The notes below the pieces were generated by a model, which was not told where the DNA came from, searched no databases, and worked only from the letters and a program-made list of their open reading frames with translations. From the NCBI RefSeq assembly GCF_000952855.1, contig NZ_JSVU01000001.1, positions 1 through 64,000 of the forward strand: a stretch of 64,000 nucleotides of DNA. The letters are read 5' to 3'. The position numbers and the translations under genes were made by a program. Origin of the DNA: Aequorivita vladivostokensis (GTDB taxonomy: Bacteria; Bacteroidota; Bacteroidia; Flavobacteriales; Flavobacteriaceae). Below are positions 43,419 to 53,435 of this stretch, one piece after another (within the stretch, counting starts at the first letter, position 1; each line of letters opens with the position of its first letter).

Positions 43419-44786
43419 TTAGTTCGGCATTTTGGTTGCTGCGGCTTTATCTGCATACATTTTGCCCTTTTTTGAATCCCCTTTTGCAGTGTACGCCAAG
43501 CTTAATTGTTCGTAAAAATCACGTTCCATTTTCGGGTTTTCAAAAACAAAATCCAATCCCGTCTCAAGGCTTTCAATGGCGGCATCACTCTTTTGAAGAC
43601 CGTTGTTTGCTACGCCGTTCAGCAAATATAAAAGTGCCTGTGCGGGAAAAATTTCTAAACCTTCCGCGCTCAATTTAGCAGCGGCTTCATATTTTTTGAA
43701 ATCAATTTGGAACAATAATGTATTCTTTAGCAGGTTGTAATTATCCGGGTCTTTTGCTATTCCTTTTTCATAAGCGTTTAAGGCATCCTCATTTTGGTTT
43801 TTTGCCGCATAATAATCGCCCAATTTTTCATAAACCCGTCCGTTTTCAACTGAAAATTGATTTACGATTTCAGCCAAATCTGTTTCGTACTGCGGGTTTT
43901 CATTCACAAATTGAATAAAATCGCCCAGTACTTTATATTTTGTTTCCTTATCGACTTCCTCTGAAGCAAAAACGATTTTAATGGATTTTATGGCTTCCGA
44001 AGCATTGCCTTCATCCAGATAAAACTTGTAAAGCGCCAAATGCACCAATTCTGATTTTGGATTGTTTTTCAGAAGATTTTTTGCAACTTCGAAGGCCTTT
44101 TCCTTGTTGCCCTGTTCGCTATAAAGAAAGATGAGGTTTAAATATTCCTTCTCGTTTTTAGGATTGTCATCTATTTTTTGTTCCAGGTTTTCAATGGCAC
44201 CTTCCGTATTGCCGGTAGCGCGGTAGATTTGGGCGCGCAGGGCATTGCGGATGTCGCTCTCGCCCCAAACTTGGTCGAGTTCGTCCAATTGCACCAAAGC
44301 CTTGTCGTATTGCTGCGTGAGTATATATAGATTGGCCAGATCCTCCTTGTAATCTTCATCAAAAGGTATTAATTTTTGCACCAAGGGGATGGATTTTTCG
44401 TATTCCTTTTGCTGGTAATAGAGTTCGTAAAATTGTTCCAAAACATCCAAGCGGTCGCCCTGACTTTTCAATACTTTGTTGAAGTTTGTCTCGGCCTCGG
44501 CATATTGTTTTAGATAGGTGTGGTTTTTGCCCATTTCAAAATAGACCACCGCTTTGTTTTCTTCGGTTTTTGCGGCTTTTTCGGCTTTGTTCAGGGCGGC
44601 GAGGGCCAGTTCATAGTTTTCTATGCCCTTTTGTTTCAGTGCCTCAAAAAAGCTCTCCTGAAACGCATCGGTCACATTCTCCGGTTCGCCACTTGCGGGA
44701 GCTTCGGTTTCTTGGGCACCGAGTTGCTTCGGAATTAATAGTATCCCAAGAAAAAGGTTTATGAATAGAAAAAATTTAAATGTCAT
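43419..44786 (-). CDS. Exported tetratricopeptide repeat protein
   Basis: This 455-residue protein has a signal peptide (1-24, ending LGAQ) and about ten TPR units through the rest (for example KAVVYFEMGKNHTYLKQYAE and the following helix pairs). It acts as a scaffold for protein contacts in the periplasm. It is part of a conserved block with DUF4292 and the EnvC-like gene; the neighbours suggest a cell-envelope role. Confidence 0.9.
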   Translation of the reverse strand: MTFKFFLFINLFLGILLIPKQLGAQETEAPASGEPENVTDAFQESFFEALKQKGIENYELALAALNKAEKAAKTEENKAVVYFEMGKNHTYLKQYAEAETNFNKVLKSQGDRLDVLEQFYELYYQQKEYEKSIPLVQKLIPFDEDYKEDLANLYILTQQYDKALVQLDELDQVWGESDIRNALRAQIYRATGNTEGAIENLEQKIDDNPKNEKEYLNLIFLYSEQGNKEKAFEVAKNLLKNNPKSELVHLALYKFYLDEGNASEAIKSIKIVFASEEVDKETKYKVLGDFIQFVNENPQYETDLAEIVNQFSVENGRVYEKLGDYYAAKNQNEDALNAYEKGIAKDPDNYNLLKNTLLFQIDFKKYEAAAKLSAEGLEIFPAQALLYLLNGVANNGLQKSDAAIESLETGLDFVFENPKMERDFYEQLSLAYTAKGDSKKGKMYADKAAATKMPN

Positions 44787-44809
44787 TTTTATAACTGATG
44801 TTGCTTTTT

Positions 44810-45166
44810 TCAGTAACCAATTGAAAGGACTTTTGATAACCCATCCTTAATTTTTTCAAGTGTTTCCGAGTCAATTTTTCCAAGTTTGTTGATAATTCGT
44901 TTTTCCGAAAGCGAACGTACCTGAAAACAATCTGCGGAAGAAATCTTCTTTAATTTGTTGCTGTTGTTCGGCAAAATTTGAACCATCCAGGGCGCAATTT
45001 CGTAATGGTCTTCCCAGTCAGTAATGGGAACGATGACTTTAAGGGGAAGTTTTCCAATGGAATTTTCATTCACAGTGATTGCTGGCCTTGTCTTTTTAAG
45101 TTCTGCGCCTATTGTTGGATCGAGATTTATGAGCCAGATTTCACCTTGTTTCATAGAAATTTTCAT
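44810..45166 (-). CDS. MazF/PemK-family endoribonuclease toxin
   Basis: This 118-residue protein has the MazF fold: MKQGEIWLINLDPTIGAELKKTRPAITV at its N-terminus (shown here as KQGEIWLINLDP and KKTRPAITV), the central PLKVIVPITDW, and the closing SLSEKRIINKLGKID. Such toxins cut mRNA at specific short sequences. Start is ATG 45166 or 45154; both overlap the end of the antitoxin gene. It lies between genes of an otherwise conserved envelope operon. Confidence 0.88.
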   Translation of the reverse strand: MKISMKQGEIWLINLDPTIGAELKKTRPAITVNENSIGKLPLKVIVPITDWEDHYEIAPWMVQILPNNSNKLKKISSADCFQVRSLSEKRIINKLGKIDSETLEKIKDGLSKVLSIGY

Positions 45167-45353
45167 AATCCAATTCGGTAAAAACGGTTAATTCCCGATC
45201 TGTTTCATAATCTGGACCAAGTTTTTCAGCAGCCATCAACATGCTTTTTTCAAAATTGCTTTTGCGAATGGACTTCAGCGTTTTTTCAATCAACCGCATT
45301 CTTTGGTCAACTGGCAAACGCTTAATTTCTTTAAATAACTCTTTTGTTCCCAT
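45141..45353 (-). CDS. Probable antitoxin of the MazF-like toxin
   Basis: The 70-residue protein (MGTKELFKEIKRLPVDQRMR, ending ELDYENFYETR) precedes and overlaps the MazF-like gene by up to 26 bases. It has an N-terminal helical region resembling small antitoxins of the VPDDD-type or AbiEi-free classes, and an acidic C-terminal tail that could wrap the toxin. The classic MazE AbrB-fold is not obvious, so the exact antitoxin family is unassigned. Confidence 0.72.
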   Translation of the reverse strand: MGTKELFKEIKRLPVDQRMRLIEKTLKSIRKSNFEKSMLMAAEKLGPDYETDRELTVFTELDYENFYETR

Positions 45354-45394
45354 AATTTAAAGTTACAAAATTTTAAACAGGCTGTTAGTGGCGT

Positions 45395-46414
45395 TTATTG
45401 TTTCAATTCAGAATAATCGCCGATGCTCACATTGGTAAACTTGCCATCAAAAGTAGCGTAATTGCCAATCATTGCGTTGTCCAAAGTGGCATTCTTTATT
45501 GTTGAATTGGTTTGAATAATGCTGTTTTTTACCGTACTATCCTCAATTACCGTGCCCTCCCCGACCGAAGCAAAGGGGCCTATTGTACTGTTTTTCAAGA
45601 CAACGCCATTGCCGATAAAGCAAGGTTCAATTATTTTTGAATTTTCTTTTGAAATATTCTCTGAGATAAGCGGTTCATTTGCTTCGGAAAGAAACCCCAA
45701 CATTTTCTGGTTGGTTTCCACGGTAACTTCTTTGTTGCCGCAGTCCATCCACTCATCAACCGTTCCGGTTTTGAAAATTTTTCCCGAAGCCATCATTCTT
45801 TTGATTCCGTCGTTTATTTGGTATTCGCCACCGTTGATGATGTTGTTGTCCAACACGTACTGCAGTTCATTTTTCAATTGCGAAACATCCTTAAAATAGT
45901 AAATACCTATAACGGCTTGGTCGCTTACATATTCTTTAGGTTTTTCAACCAATTCGATTATTTCGTTTTTATCGTTGAGATTTACAACGCCGTAGGCTTC
46001 CGGATTTGCAACTTTTTTGGTCCAGATTACAGCGTCTGCATCTTTGTCCAAATCAAAATCGGCACGTATCAAAGTATCTGCGTAAGCAATCACCGCAGGG
46101 CCCGAAAGCGAATCTTTGGCGCACATAATGGCGTGGCCCGTGCCTTTGGGGTCGAGCTGGCGGTAAATAGTTGCTTTGGCCTCTAAATTTGTTGCAAGTT
46201 CTTTTAAACTTTCAACCACATCATCCCCAAAAAAAGCGGGGTCGCCGAGGATGAAGGCAATTTCGTCAATATCTTCGTTAAGCACACCCACGATATCTTC
46301 CACCAAACGGTGAACTATTGGTTTTCCTGCAACCGGAATCAATGGTTTTGGAACGGTAAGTGTATGTGGGCGAAGACGGCTTCCGCGGCCTGCCATTGGG
46401 ACTATAATCTTCAT
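45395..46414 (-). CDS. Sugar-1-phosphate nucleotidyltransferase with left-handed beta-helix tail
   Basis: This 339-residue enzyme has the nucleotidyltransferase signature MAGRGSRLRPHTLTVPKPLI at the N-terminus, metal-binding Asp in YADTLI, and EKPKEYVS. The C-terminal 80 residues are hexapeptide-type left-handed beta-helix (NGVVLKNSTIGPFASVGEGT). The enzyme joins a sugar-1-phosphate to an NTP, giving an activated sugar for envelope or surface polysaccharide synthesis. The sugar and nucleotide (dTDP-glucose or GDP-mannose type) cannot be fixed from the sequence. Confidence 0.9.
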   Translation of the reverse strand: MKIIVPMAGRGSRLRPHTLTVPKPLIPVAGKPIVHRLVEDIVGVLNEDIDEIAFILGDPAFFGDDVVESLKELATNLEAKATIYRQLDPKGTGHAIMCAKDSLSGPAVIAYADTLIRADFDLDKDADAVIWTKKVANPEAYGVVNLNDKNEIIELVEKPKEYVSDQAVIGIYYFKDVSQLKNELQYVLDNNIINGGEYQINDGIKRMMASGKIFKTGTVDEWMDCGNKEVTVETNQKMLGFLSEANEPLISENISKENSKIIEPCFIGNGVVLKNSTIGPFASVGEGTVIEDSTVKNSIIQTNSTIKNATLDNAMIGNYATFDGKFTNVSIGDYSELKQ

Positions 46415-46427
46415 ATTTGCGATTGTC

Positions 46428-46450
46428 GATTAACGATTTTAGATTTTTTT
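46428..46450. repeat. GATTAACGATTTTAG-type AT-rich repeat
   Basis: A copy of the AATCGT/GATTTA dispersed repeat between the nucleotidyltransferase gene and dut. Confidence 0.4.
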
Positions 46451-46463
46451 TGAATTGCTATTT

Positions 46464-46898
46464 TTACTTTGTGCCCGTTGAACCAAAACCCCCAGCGCCG
46501 CGCGAAGTATCCGTCAGTTCTTCCACTTCTTCCCAAACGGCGCGTTCGTGTTTTGCGATTACCAATTGGGCGATGCGTTCGCCATGCTCGATAGTGAAAT
46601 CTTCATTGGAAAGGTTTACCAAAATCACTCCAATCTCACCGCGGTAATCGGCATCAATGGTACCGGGCGAATTAAGAACGGTGATTCCTTTTTTTGCTGC
46701 CAAACCGCTTCGCGGACGCACTTGGGCTTCGTAACCGATTGGCAATTCAATAAAAAGTCCCGTCTTTACGATGGCGCGTTGCAAGGGTTTTAATGTTGAA
46801 GGCCCGTCAACGCAGGCGCGTAAATCCATTCCGGCGGAAGCTATGGTTTCGTAGGAAGGCAGCGGGTGGTTTGATTTGTTGATTATTTTAATTGTCAT
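46464..46898 (-). CDS. dut: dUTP diphosphatase
   Basis: Dut hydrolyses dUTP to dUMP and pyrophosphate, keeping uracil out of DNA and supplying thymidylate synthesis. All five trimeric dUTPase motifs are seen: [49 protein letters not shown] and the C-terminal [10 protein letters not shown]. The 144 residues are standard. It lies 5 bases downstream of the flippase gene. Confidence 0.97.
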   Translation of the reverse strand: MTIKIINKSNHPLPSYETIASAGMDLRACVDGPSTLKPLQRAIVKTGLFIELPIGYEAQVRPRSGLAAKKGITVLNSPGTIDADYRGEIGVILVNLSNEDFTIEHGERIAQLVIAKHERAVWEEVEELTDTSRGAGGFGSTGTK

Positions 46899-46903
46899 TG
46901 AAT

Positions 46904-48358
46904 TTATTTTCGGATGATTTTTAAAAATTCCTTCTTTTCAGAATAGAACATAATTACGGCAAACACTACTAACAACGCAGTTCCCAGCCAAATATTTCCG
47001 TTGAAAGCGTAAAAGGAAATTGCCGAAAACCCAATGGCCAGCAGCAGGTATCCGCTTATTTTTTTCACTTCGTATGGCACATCGTAATACTTGCGGCCGT
47101 AAAGATACGAAAGCACCATCATACTGCCATAGGCGGCAAGCGTTGCGATTGCGGAGCCCATATAACCGATAATTGGAATCAAAACATAGTTCAAAACTAA
47201 AGTTACAATTGCTGCGAAAACCGAGATATAGGCTCCGAACTTAGTACGGTCCGTAACTTTGTACCATACCGAAAGGTTGTGGTAAATTCCCAAAAAAAGA
47301 TTGGCCAAAAGAATGAGGGGTACAATTTTCAACGCCTCCCAATATTGGCTGTTTGGGATGAGGATTCTTTTGAAAACGTCAATATACACAACTACTACCA
47401 AAAGAATGAGGCAGCCGAAAAGCGTGAAATATTTGGTAATGGTGGCGTAGGTGTTTTTCGCATTTTCATGGCCGGAATGGTTGAAGAAAAACGGTTCAAT
47501 CCCCAAACGGAACGCCATTACGAAAAGCGTCATAAACATTCCCAGTTTATAGCAGGCTGAGTAAAGCCCCACTTGGGTTTCGGCTATATTTTCGGGGAGT
47601 AGATATTTCAGAAGAATTCTGTCAAAAGCTTCGTTTACGCTGAAAGCAATTCCTGCAATCAACACGGGAATGGCGTATTTCATCATCTGTTTCCAAATGG
47701 TTTTATTGAAGCCGAAGCCTATTTTCACATAAAGCGGCAGCAATACCAAAAGTGTTACCGCACTCGCAATTAAATTTGCGACAAACACATAAGCCACTTT
47801 GTTTTCCGGAAACCAAAGGGAGTCCCAAAAACTACTATTTACGGCAAGTTTTGGAAGCAACAAAAGAAAAAATAAGTTGAAAGCGAGATTGACAACGACG
47901 TTGAAAATTTTAACCACTGCATAGCGCATCGGTCTTTCGTTTACGCGAAACCATGCAAAGGGCAAAACCACTAAAGCATCTAAAGCTAGAATCAGTAAAC
48001 CGTAGGTTACATATTCGGGTTTAAATTCGGCAACTGTGGCAATTTGGTTGGTAAATAGAGGCGTAATTCCCAAAAAAAGAAAGGTAGAAACGGTGATTGA
48101 AGTAAGGGTGGTGGACTGTACAATTTTCTGCTGGTTACTGTCTTTGGTGATAAACCTGAAAAACGCCGTTTCCATGCCGTAACTCAATAAAACGTTTCCC
48201 AGAATAAGGTACGCCATCAAGGTGGCATAAACCCCATATTCCTCGGGAAGCATAACCGTAGTGTAAAGCGGCACGAGAATAACCGCTAAAACCCGCGGCA
48301 GCACGGTAGCCAATCCGTAAATAAAAGTTTGTTTGAAAAGTTTTTTGAAAACGCTCAA
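46904..48358 (-). CDS. Oligosaccharide flippase family (polysaccharide biosynthesis) membrane protein
   Basis: This 484-residue protein has about 12-14 predicted transmembrane helices, the first with [20 protein letters not shown]. That opening is typical of the Wzx/MATE-like flippase superfamily, which moves lipid-linked sugars across the inner membrane. The next genes are dut and a sugar nucleotidyltransferase, in line with surface polysaccharide work. The substrate is unknown. Confidence 0.88.
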   Translation of the reverse strand: MSVFKKLFKQTFIYGLATVLPRVLAVILVPLYTTVMLPEEYGVYATLMAYLILGNVLLSYGMETAFFRFITKDSNQQKIVQSTTLTSITVSTFLFLGITPLFTNQIATVAEFKPEYVTYGLLILALDALVVLPFAWFRVNERPMRYAVVKIFNVVVNLAFNLFFLLLLPKLAVNSSFWDSLWFPENKVAYVFVANLIASAVTLLVLLPLYVKIGFGFNKTIWKQMMKYAIPVLIAGIAFSVNEAFDRILLKYLLPENIAETQVGLYSACYKLGMFMTLFVMAFRLGIEPFFFNHSGHENAKNTYATITKYFTLFGCLILLVVVVYIDVFKRILIPNSQYWEALKIVPLILLANLFLGIYHNLSVWYKVTDRTKFGAYISVFAAIVTLVLNYVLIPIIGYMGSAIATLAAYGSMMVLSYLYGRKYYDVPYEVKKISGYLLLAIGFSAISFYAFNGNIWLGTALLVVFAVIMFYSEKKEFLKIIRK

Positions 48359-48428
48359 GGCGGTGCAATTTTATAGCGCAAAAGTATTGAAAATAATAGT
48401 ATTGAAGGCTACTTCGCTGACTTCATAT

Positions 48429-48824
48429 TTAGATGAAAAGATTAGAAATATTTTCTGTAATTTTCGTGGGCCGAAATGTCTTGGCATCCAAAAAGCACCA
48501 AAGCGTGGTTGCTTCCACGATTGTTTTTCCGTCAGCGGGACGGATTATTTTGTAATGTCGTTCACTTTTTACGCCTTCGTAGCTTTCAATCCAGGTTTGC
48601 GTTTCAAGTTCTTCGCCCAAAAAGGAAGGATTTTTATAGGAAATGAAATGGTTCAGTACTACCCAAACGTATTGCTCGCGCTGCGCTTCGGTAGTTTTTG
48701 AAATCCAATGTGCTTCCGCGGCTTCAAGGCACCACTGCAAGTAAATTACATTATTTACGTGATTCAAACCATCGATGGCTGAAGCGGGAACGGTGAAGCG
48801 CTGTTTGAAAATGTCCGATTTCAA
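48429..48824 (-). CDS. Acyl-CoA thioesterase, 4-hydroxybenzoyl-CoA type
   Basis: This 131-residue hotdog protein opens [20 protein letters not shown] and has the active-site-like HVNNVIYLQWCLEAAEAHW, with the Asp/Asn position of the 4HBT family. The C-terminus reads ATTLWCFLDAKTFRPTKI. It overlaps mgtE by 4 bases (ATGA), so the two are co-translated. The acyl substrate is not evident. Confidence 0.9.
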   Translation of the reverse strand: MKSDIFKQRFTVPASAIDGLNHVNNVIYLQWCLEAAEAHWISKTTEAQREQYVWVVLNHFISYKNPSFLGEELETQTWIESYEGVKSERHYKIIRPADGKTIVEATTLWCFLDAKTFRPTKITENISNLFI

Positions 48825-50173
48825 AAGCCAAGGATTAATTTCGCAATAAGAAAATAGGTAAGTATCCCGAAAATATCATTGCTTGTAGTTATAAACGGAC
48901 CAGTTGCTACGGCAGGATCAATCCCTCTCTTGTCCAAAAGAATAGGGATAAAAGTGCCAATTAAGGCGGCAAGGACGATAACTGTGATAATGGCTATTCC
49001 GATGCTAATGGATTCCAGATAGGTGGTGAAAAAAACGAAATGACTTATTATCAAAACAACTAAGGCGATGGCAATCCCGTTTACCAATGCCAAGGACGAT
49101 TCTTTTAGTAAGCGGGCAAAAAGATTTCCTTTTAGGGAATCGTTTGCGAGGCCCTGAACTACGATGGCACTGCTCTGAACTCCCACATTTCCGGCGGTTG
49201 CCTGGATAAGTGGTACAAAGATGATGATCTTGGGAAATGTGGACATCATTTCCTGAAATCCCGTTATGATACTTGCCGCTCCCAAGCCGCCAAACATCCC
49301 TATTAACAGCCACGGTAAGCGGGCACGGGTCTGTTTGAAAATTCCATCGTCCGCTTCCACGTCTTGCGAGATACCGGCCGCCATTTGATAATCTTTTTCG
49401 GCTTCTTCTCTTATGAAATCTACGATATCGTCAATGGTTACCCTTCCCACCAAAATACCATCATCATCAACCACGGGAATAGCTTCCAAGTCGTATTTCT
49501 GCATAATTCGGGCAACTTCCTCGGCCTCGGTGTGAACGTTCACGTAATCTACCTTCGGAATGTAAATATCGCTGATGTGCGCCCGTTCCGGTGCCGTGAG
49601 CAAATCTTTTAGGGAAAGCCTTCCCTTAAGTTTTCCGTGTTTGTCTGTAACATAAATAGAATGCACGCGCGTAACGTTTTCGGCCTGCCGACGCATTTCA
49701 CGTACACATCCGGCAACGGTCCACGTTTCCTTAACTCGAACCAATTCCTTCGCCATCAAACCCCCTGCGGTATCTTCATCGTAACGCAACAGATCTACTA
49801 TATCTGCGGCGTGCTCTTCATCTTCTATATGGTCAATTACCTGCTTTTGGATATCGTCATCAAGCTCGGCGATTATATCTGCCGCGTCATCGGTGTCCAT
49901 TTCGTCCAGCTCGTCGGCAATTTCGGAAGGGGAAAGATTGTCCAAAATCCGCTCACGGAAATCTTCATCCAGCTCCATCAGGGCTTCACTGGTAATTTCA
50001 CTGTCAAGAAGTTTAACCAGATAAGTGGCTTCCTCGTGGTTCAGTTCCTGTAGCAGTTCGGCAACATCTGCAAAGTGAAAATCGTCCAAAAGCCCTTTCA
50101 GCGCATCGCCATCATTATTGGCGATGTACTGTTCAATCTGCTCGATAAATTCATCAGTCAGTTCAAATTGCAT
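48821..50173 (-). CDS. mgtE: Magnesium transporter MgtE
   Basis: MgtE is a Mg2+-gated channel. Seen: an N-terminal MgtE_N domain (about 1-130, [21 protein letters not shown]), two CBS domains (about 135-260, [19 protein letters not shown] and [19 protein letters not shown]), and a transmembrane domain of five helices (about 280-450) with [25 protein letters not shown] 50173 ([12 protein letters not shown]) gives 450 residues; a TTG three codons upstream is an alternative. It overlaps rsmA by 11 bases. Confidence 0.95.
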   Translation of the reverse strand: MQFELTDEFIEQIEQYIANNDGDALKGLLDDFHFADVAELLQELNHEEATYLVKLLDSEITSEALMELDEDFRERILDNLSPSEIADELDEMDTDDAADIIAELDDDIQKQVIDHIEDEEHAADIVDLLRYDEDTAGGLMAKELVRVKETWTVAGCVREMRRQAENVTRVHSIYVTDKHGKLKGRLSLKDLLTAPERAHISDIYIPKVDYVNVHTEAEEVARIMQKYDLEAIPVVDDDGILVGRVTIDDIVDFIREEAEKDYQMAAGISQDVEADDGIFKQTRARLPWLLIGMFGGLGAASIITGFQEMMSTFPKIIIFVPLIQATAGNVGVQSSAIVVQGLANDSLKGNLFARLLKESSLALVNGIAIALVVLIISHFVFFTTYLESISIGIAIITVIVLAALIGTFIPILLDKRGIDPAVATGPFITTSNDIFGILTYFLIAKLILGF

Positions 50174-50948
50174 CTTTTTCAAGTTTTTGTGTAAGGGCTA
50201 TAAATTGCGGAACGGAAAGTTGTTCCGGGCGTTGGCCAAAGATAGCATCTTCTTTTATTTTATCGGAAAGATTGAAGGATTTTAAGCTGTTACGCAGTGT
50301 TTTTCTGCGTTGCTGAAAAGCGGTCTTTACAACTTTATAAAGCATTTTTTCATCACATGGAAGCGAAAAATTTTCTTTTCTACGAAGCCGAAGCACACCG
50401 CTATCCACCTTTGGCGGCGGATTAAAAACCGATGGCGGCACAGTAAAAAGATATTCAGCATCGTAAAAAGCTTGCGCCAAAACTGAAAGAATGCCGTAGG
50501 CTTTACTGCCTTCTTTTTCGCAAATGCGCTGCGCCACTTCTTTTTGAAACATGCCCGTAAATTCGGGAATCTGTTCTTTCCATTCCAGCATTTTGAAGAC
50601 GATTTGTGTTGAAATATTATACGGAAAATTCCCCGTAATGGCGAATTGTTCGTCCCCGAAAAGTTGCGAAAGGTCGAATTTCAAGAAATCTGCTTCAACT
50701 ATTTTGAGATTTTTTTCGGGATAGTTCGCTTCCAAATAGGCGATAGATTCCGTGTCGAGGTCCATCGCGATTACTTCTATGTTCTTTTGAATTAAATATT
50801 TGGTGAGCACGCCCATGCCGGGGCCTATTTCCAAAACGTTTTTATAGCCTTCAAGCGTCAAGGTATCGCCAATTTTTTCGGCAATGGCTTCGTCTTTTAG
50901 AAAATGCTGGCCTAAGTGTTTTTTGGCACGAACTCCACCCGTTTCCAT
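50163..50948 (-). CDS. rsmA: 16S rRNA (adenine1518-N6/adenine1519-N6)-dimethyltransferase
   Basis: RsmA (KsgA) dimethylates two adenines in the 3' end of 16S rRNA, a late assembly step. Seen: [18 protein letters not shown], the SAM site [30 protein letters not shown] (NPPY-like), and [20 protein letters not shown] 50948 ([13 protein letters not shown]) is preceded by an AAAGGA-type ribosome site; an ATG at 50984 would add 12 residues. The gene leads an operon with mgtE and a thioesterase. Confidence 0.95.
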   Translation of the reverse strand: METGGVRAKKHLGQHFLKDEAIAEKIGDTLTLEGYKNVLEIGPGMGVLTKYLIQKNIEVIAMDLDTESIAYLEANYPEKNLKIVEADFLKFDLSQLFGDEQFAITGNFPYNISTQIVFKMLEWKEQIPEFTGMFQKEVAQRICEKEGSKAYGILSVLAQAFYDAEYLFTVPPSVFNPPPKVDSGVLRLRRKENFSLPCDEKMLYKVVKTAFQQRRKTLRNSLKSFNLSDKIKEDAIFGQRPEQLSVPQFIALTQKLEKDAI

Positions 50949-51008
50949 ATTTCCTTTTGACTTATTTAGGTTTTCTCTTTTCATTTAAAAAAATCTGGAA
51001 TTTTGTTT

Positions 51009-51050
51009 AACCGCAAAGTACACAAAGGTTTTCACAGAGGACGCAGAGCG
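51009..51050. repeat. CCGCAAAG/CGCAGAG-type dispersed repeat
   Basis: ACCGCAAAGTACACAAAGG followed by TTTTCACAGAGGACGCAGAG; such CGCAAAG-type stretches are met in intergenic regions of many Bacteroidota. It lies between rsmA and the DUF4286 gene. Confidence 0.45.
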
Positions 51051-51052
51051 AT

Positions 51053-51385
51053 TTAGCTTTTTTTGAAAAGTTGGTTATGGGCTTCGCCAACAATTTCAAG
51101 TTCGGTGCGGAAGGCTACGAATTTTCCCTCAAAGGGTTTGCTCTGCGCTCGGAGCTCTGCGGCGTTTTCGGCATAGTATTTTTGTAGTGTTTCCTTGCTG
51201 TCGGTTGTATATTGGACCGAATAGGTAATCCCGCCCATTTCTTCAGTAATAACAACCCGGGTCATCAATGCCTTGCTGAATTTTCCGGTGGCAAGCATGG
51301 CAGGAATGTGTTCGGTTTTCATCCAATGCAGCCAACGGTCGTTGATGGTTTCTTCTATGTTTATGGTTACGTTGTAGATGTACAT
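51053..51385 (-). CDS. DUF4286 family protein
   Basis: This 110-residue protein opens MYIYNVTINIEETINDRWLH and has HIPAMLATGKFSKAL and GITYSVQYTTDSKETLQKYY. This matches DUF4286, a small dimeric alpha/beta ferredoxin-like fold with no known function, widespread in Bacteroidota. It lies beside the TPR gene, on the same strand. Confidence 0.9.
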   Translation of the reverse strand: MYIYNVTINIEETINDRWLHWMKTEHIPAMLATGKFSKALMTRVVITEEMGGITYSVQYTTDSKETLQKYYAENAAELRAQSKPFEGKFVAFRTELEIVGEAHNQLFKKS

Positions 51386-51480
51386 GTTTTTAAAATTCCA
51401 ATTTTAAAATTCCAAATTCCAAAAACAGAGACGGAATATTCTTAAAATCCCTTTGGAATTTGGAATTTGAATCTTGGTGC
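51386..51480. repeat. AATTCCAA/TTGGAATT inverted repeat region
   Basis: TTCCAAATTCCAAA (about 51409-51423) and TTTGGAATTTGGAA (about 51452-51465) are inverted copies, with further AATTCCAA units nearby. It fills the gap between two genes. Confidence 0.6.
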
Positions 51481-51483
51481 TTT

Positions 51484-53265
51484 TTAGTTTATCGCATCTC
51501 CGCGCAGTGCTCTATACTTCTTCCGCGCTTCCACAAAGTAAATGCTGTCCGCAAAGTTGAAAATTATGGCTTCGTACTGCGTCTTTGCCTTATCGGGCTG
51601 GTTTAGCTTTTCTTCGTAAATCTTCGCCAAGCGGAAATGGGCATCGTCGGCTAAAATATCGTCGTTGTAAAACTCGATTATTTTAAGGTAGTTGGCTTCG
51701 GCTTTTGCATATTCTCCGGTCTTTTCATAAATCTCGCCTTGCTTTAAAAGTGCCTCGTCCTCTATTTTTTCGCCTTTGTGGTTCGTTAAAATATCATTTA
51801 ATGCGGCAATTGCCTCCGTATTTTTATCCTGAAAAGCCAAGAGGTCTGCGCGGGCGTATTTTTTTAGTGCGGTTTGGGTGCTATCTTCCAAAGAATTGTC
51901 GCGAATCAATAAACTGAGTTGCATGGCATCGTTCGCCATTAATTGTGAAGTAGATTTTTTCAACACATCAAGCTGCACCTGCGCCCATTCAAAATCGCCC
52001 TTAAAATAGCTGGTGCGGGCCACCTTGAAACGAGCTTCCTGCGCCAGCACGTCGTTCTGTACTTTTTTCTGGATTTGGGAGTAATAAATCAGCGCTTCGT
52101 TGAATCTTTCATCAAAGACCAAAATATCGGCAAGCTCCATTTTAACACGTGCTTCCTGATAGGCGGTTAAATCTTGTTTTGCCAAGGTTTTTAGGTTCTC
52201 GATAGCAACTTCTTTTTTATTATTCTGAAATGCCAAAAAATGATTGTAGTCTATTTGCAATAAATAAGTTTCGCGGTTTCTTCCGAATTCATCCAACAGG
52301 TTTTCAAACTTTTTTTCCACTTCTGCATATTCTTTTGGGATAGCGGTTTTCACCTCCATTTTCATCAAAATTTGATTGCCCTGCAACTTGTTTTGGGGCG
52401 TGAAGGAATTGTCGATTATGAAGTTTACTATTTCCCTTCCTGTTTCATAATCTTTATCTGCGATGGCAATGTAGGCGAGTTCGGTAATTCCGCCAAGGTC
52501 TTCGCCTATGCGCTTGTAGATGGCTTTTTCTTGTGTAAATGCTTTTTTGTATTCCTTTTGCTGAATGAACAACCAACTTAGCAATTCATTGTAAAGAATG
52601 TCGGGATTTTGCTGCGAGCGCTGCAGGAGTATCTTTTTTAGCTGTTGGTTGGCTTCATTGTTGGGGTCTTCGGAAGTGTAAAGGCTAAAATAGCGCTGTG
52701 CGGCTCCCTTGAAGGCATTGTTCTTTTCCACCAGCCCCAGATAGCTGTCAAACATTTTTTCCAGATTGCCCTGTTCGCCATAAATCTGGGCGAGCTGCAT
52801 GTTGAAGTCCAATTTATCGCTCAGTGCCATCGCCTTCTCATAGGCAGCAATAGCCTGGTCCAATAGACTATATTTTTCAAAGGTATTGCCTATGTTATAG
52901 GAATAATTGGGGTTTGATTCTATAGCCTCTATTGCCTTGTTGTAGTTTAAGGTTGCCTGCTCCGGCTGATTTTGTAGGGAATAGTTATGCCCCAGTTCTA
53001 CATATAGTTGTGGATAATTTCTGCCGTTGCCCAGTTTGTGCTTTATTAAACGTTCGGCTTCTTCAAATTTTTCAAGTTGTTGATTGCTTTGTACCATTCC
53101 CATAAAATAATCGAGACGGTAGGGACTTTCCTTGTTGAGTTTTTCATAGATGCGCAGGGCTTTTTCAAACTGGCCCTGTTCAAAATAATTTTTGGCCAAG
53201 GCATCGCTCTGCGCCAGACTTGCCGAGACCGTAAAAAGGAAGAGTATAATAAGAATATTCCGCAT
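51484..53265 (-). CDS. Exported tetratricopeptide repeat protein
   Basis: From ATG 53263-53265 (MRNILIILFLFTVSASLAQS) the protein has 593 residues with a signal peptide (1-19) and at least eleven TPR-type helix pairs through to the C-terminus (AEANYLKIIEFYNDDILADD). The family and the adjacent DUF4286 gene occur together in flavobacteria. It probably serves as a scaffold in the periplasm; the partner is unknown. The longer frame to 53298 was rejected, since it precedes the signal peptide. Confidence 0.88.
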   Translation of the reverse strand: MRNILIILFLFTVSASLAQSDALAKNYFEQGQFEKALRIYEKLNKESPYRLDYFMGMVQSNQQLEKFEEAERLIKHKLGNGRNYPQLYVELGHNYSLQNQPEQATLNYNKAIEAIESNPNYSYNIGNTFEKYSLLDQAIAAYEKAMALSDKLDFNMQLAQIYGEQGNLEKMFDSYLGLVEKNNAFKGAAQRYFSLYTSEDPNNEANQQLKKILLQRSQQNPDILYNELLSWLFIQQKEYKKAFTQEKAIYKRIGEDLGGITELAYIAIADKDYETGREIVNFIIDNSFTPQNKLQGNQILMKMEVKTAIPKEYAEVEKKFENLLDEFGRNRETYLLQIDYNHFLAFQNNKKEVAIENLKTLAKQDLTAYQEARVKMELADILVFDERFNEALIYYSQIQKKVQNDVLAQEARFKVARTSYFKGDFEWAQVQLDVLKKSTSQLMANDAMQLSLLIRDNSLEDSTQTALKKYARADLLAFQDKNTEAIAALNDILTNHKGEKIEDEALLKQGEIYEKTGEYAKAEANYLKIIEFYNDDILADDAHFRLAKIYEEKLNQPDKAKTQYEAIIFNFADSIYFVEARKKYRALRGDAIN

Positions 53266-53380
53266 GCCGTAAATATAAGCAAATGACGCGATAGCCATAA
53301 GGTTCTTTAAAGAATTATCAAAAACAGCACCATTGCGAATATGGCAAGAAAAGTTTTTTCAAGGAACTTTTTTGAAATGA

Positions 53381-53407
53381 AAAAGGGACCGCGATAAAGC
53401 AAGTCCC
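53381..53407 (-). terminator. Terminator of the T9SS-exported protein gene
   Basis: On the minus strand GGGAC (53407-53403) and GTCCC (53389-53385) form the stem core, followed by a T-run and TTTCATTT. Confidence 0.65.
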
Positions 53408-53435
53408 CTCTTTTCAACATTAAACAATCTCCTCA

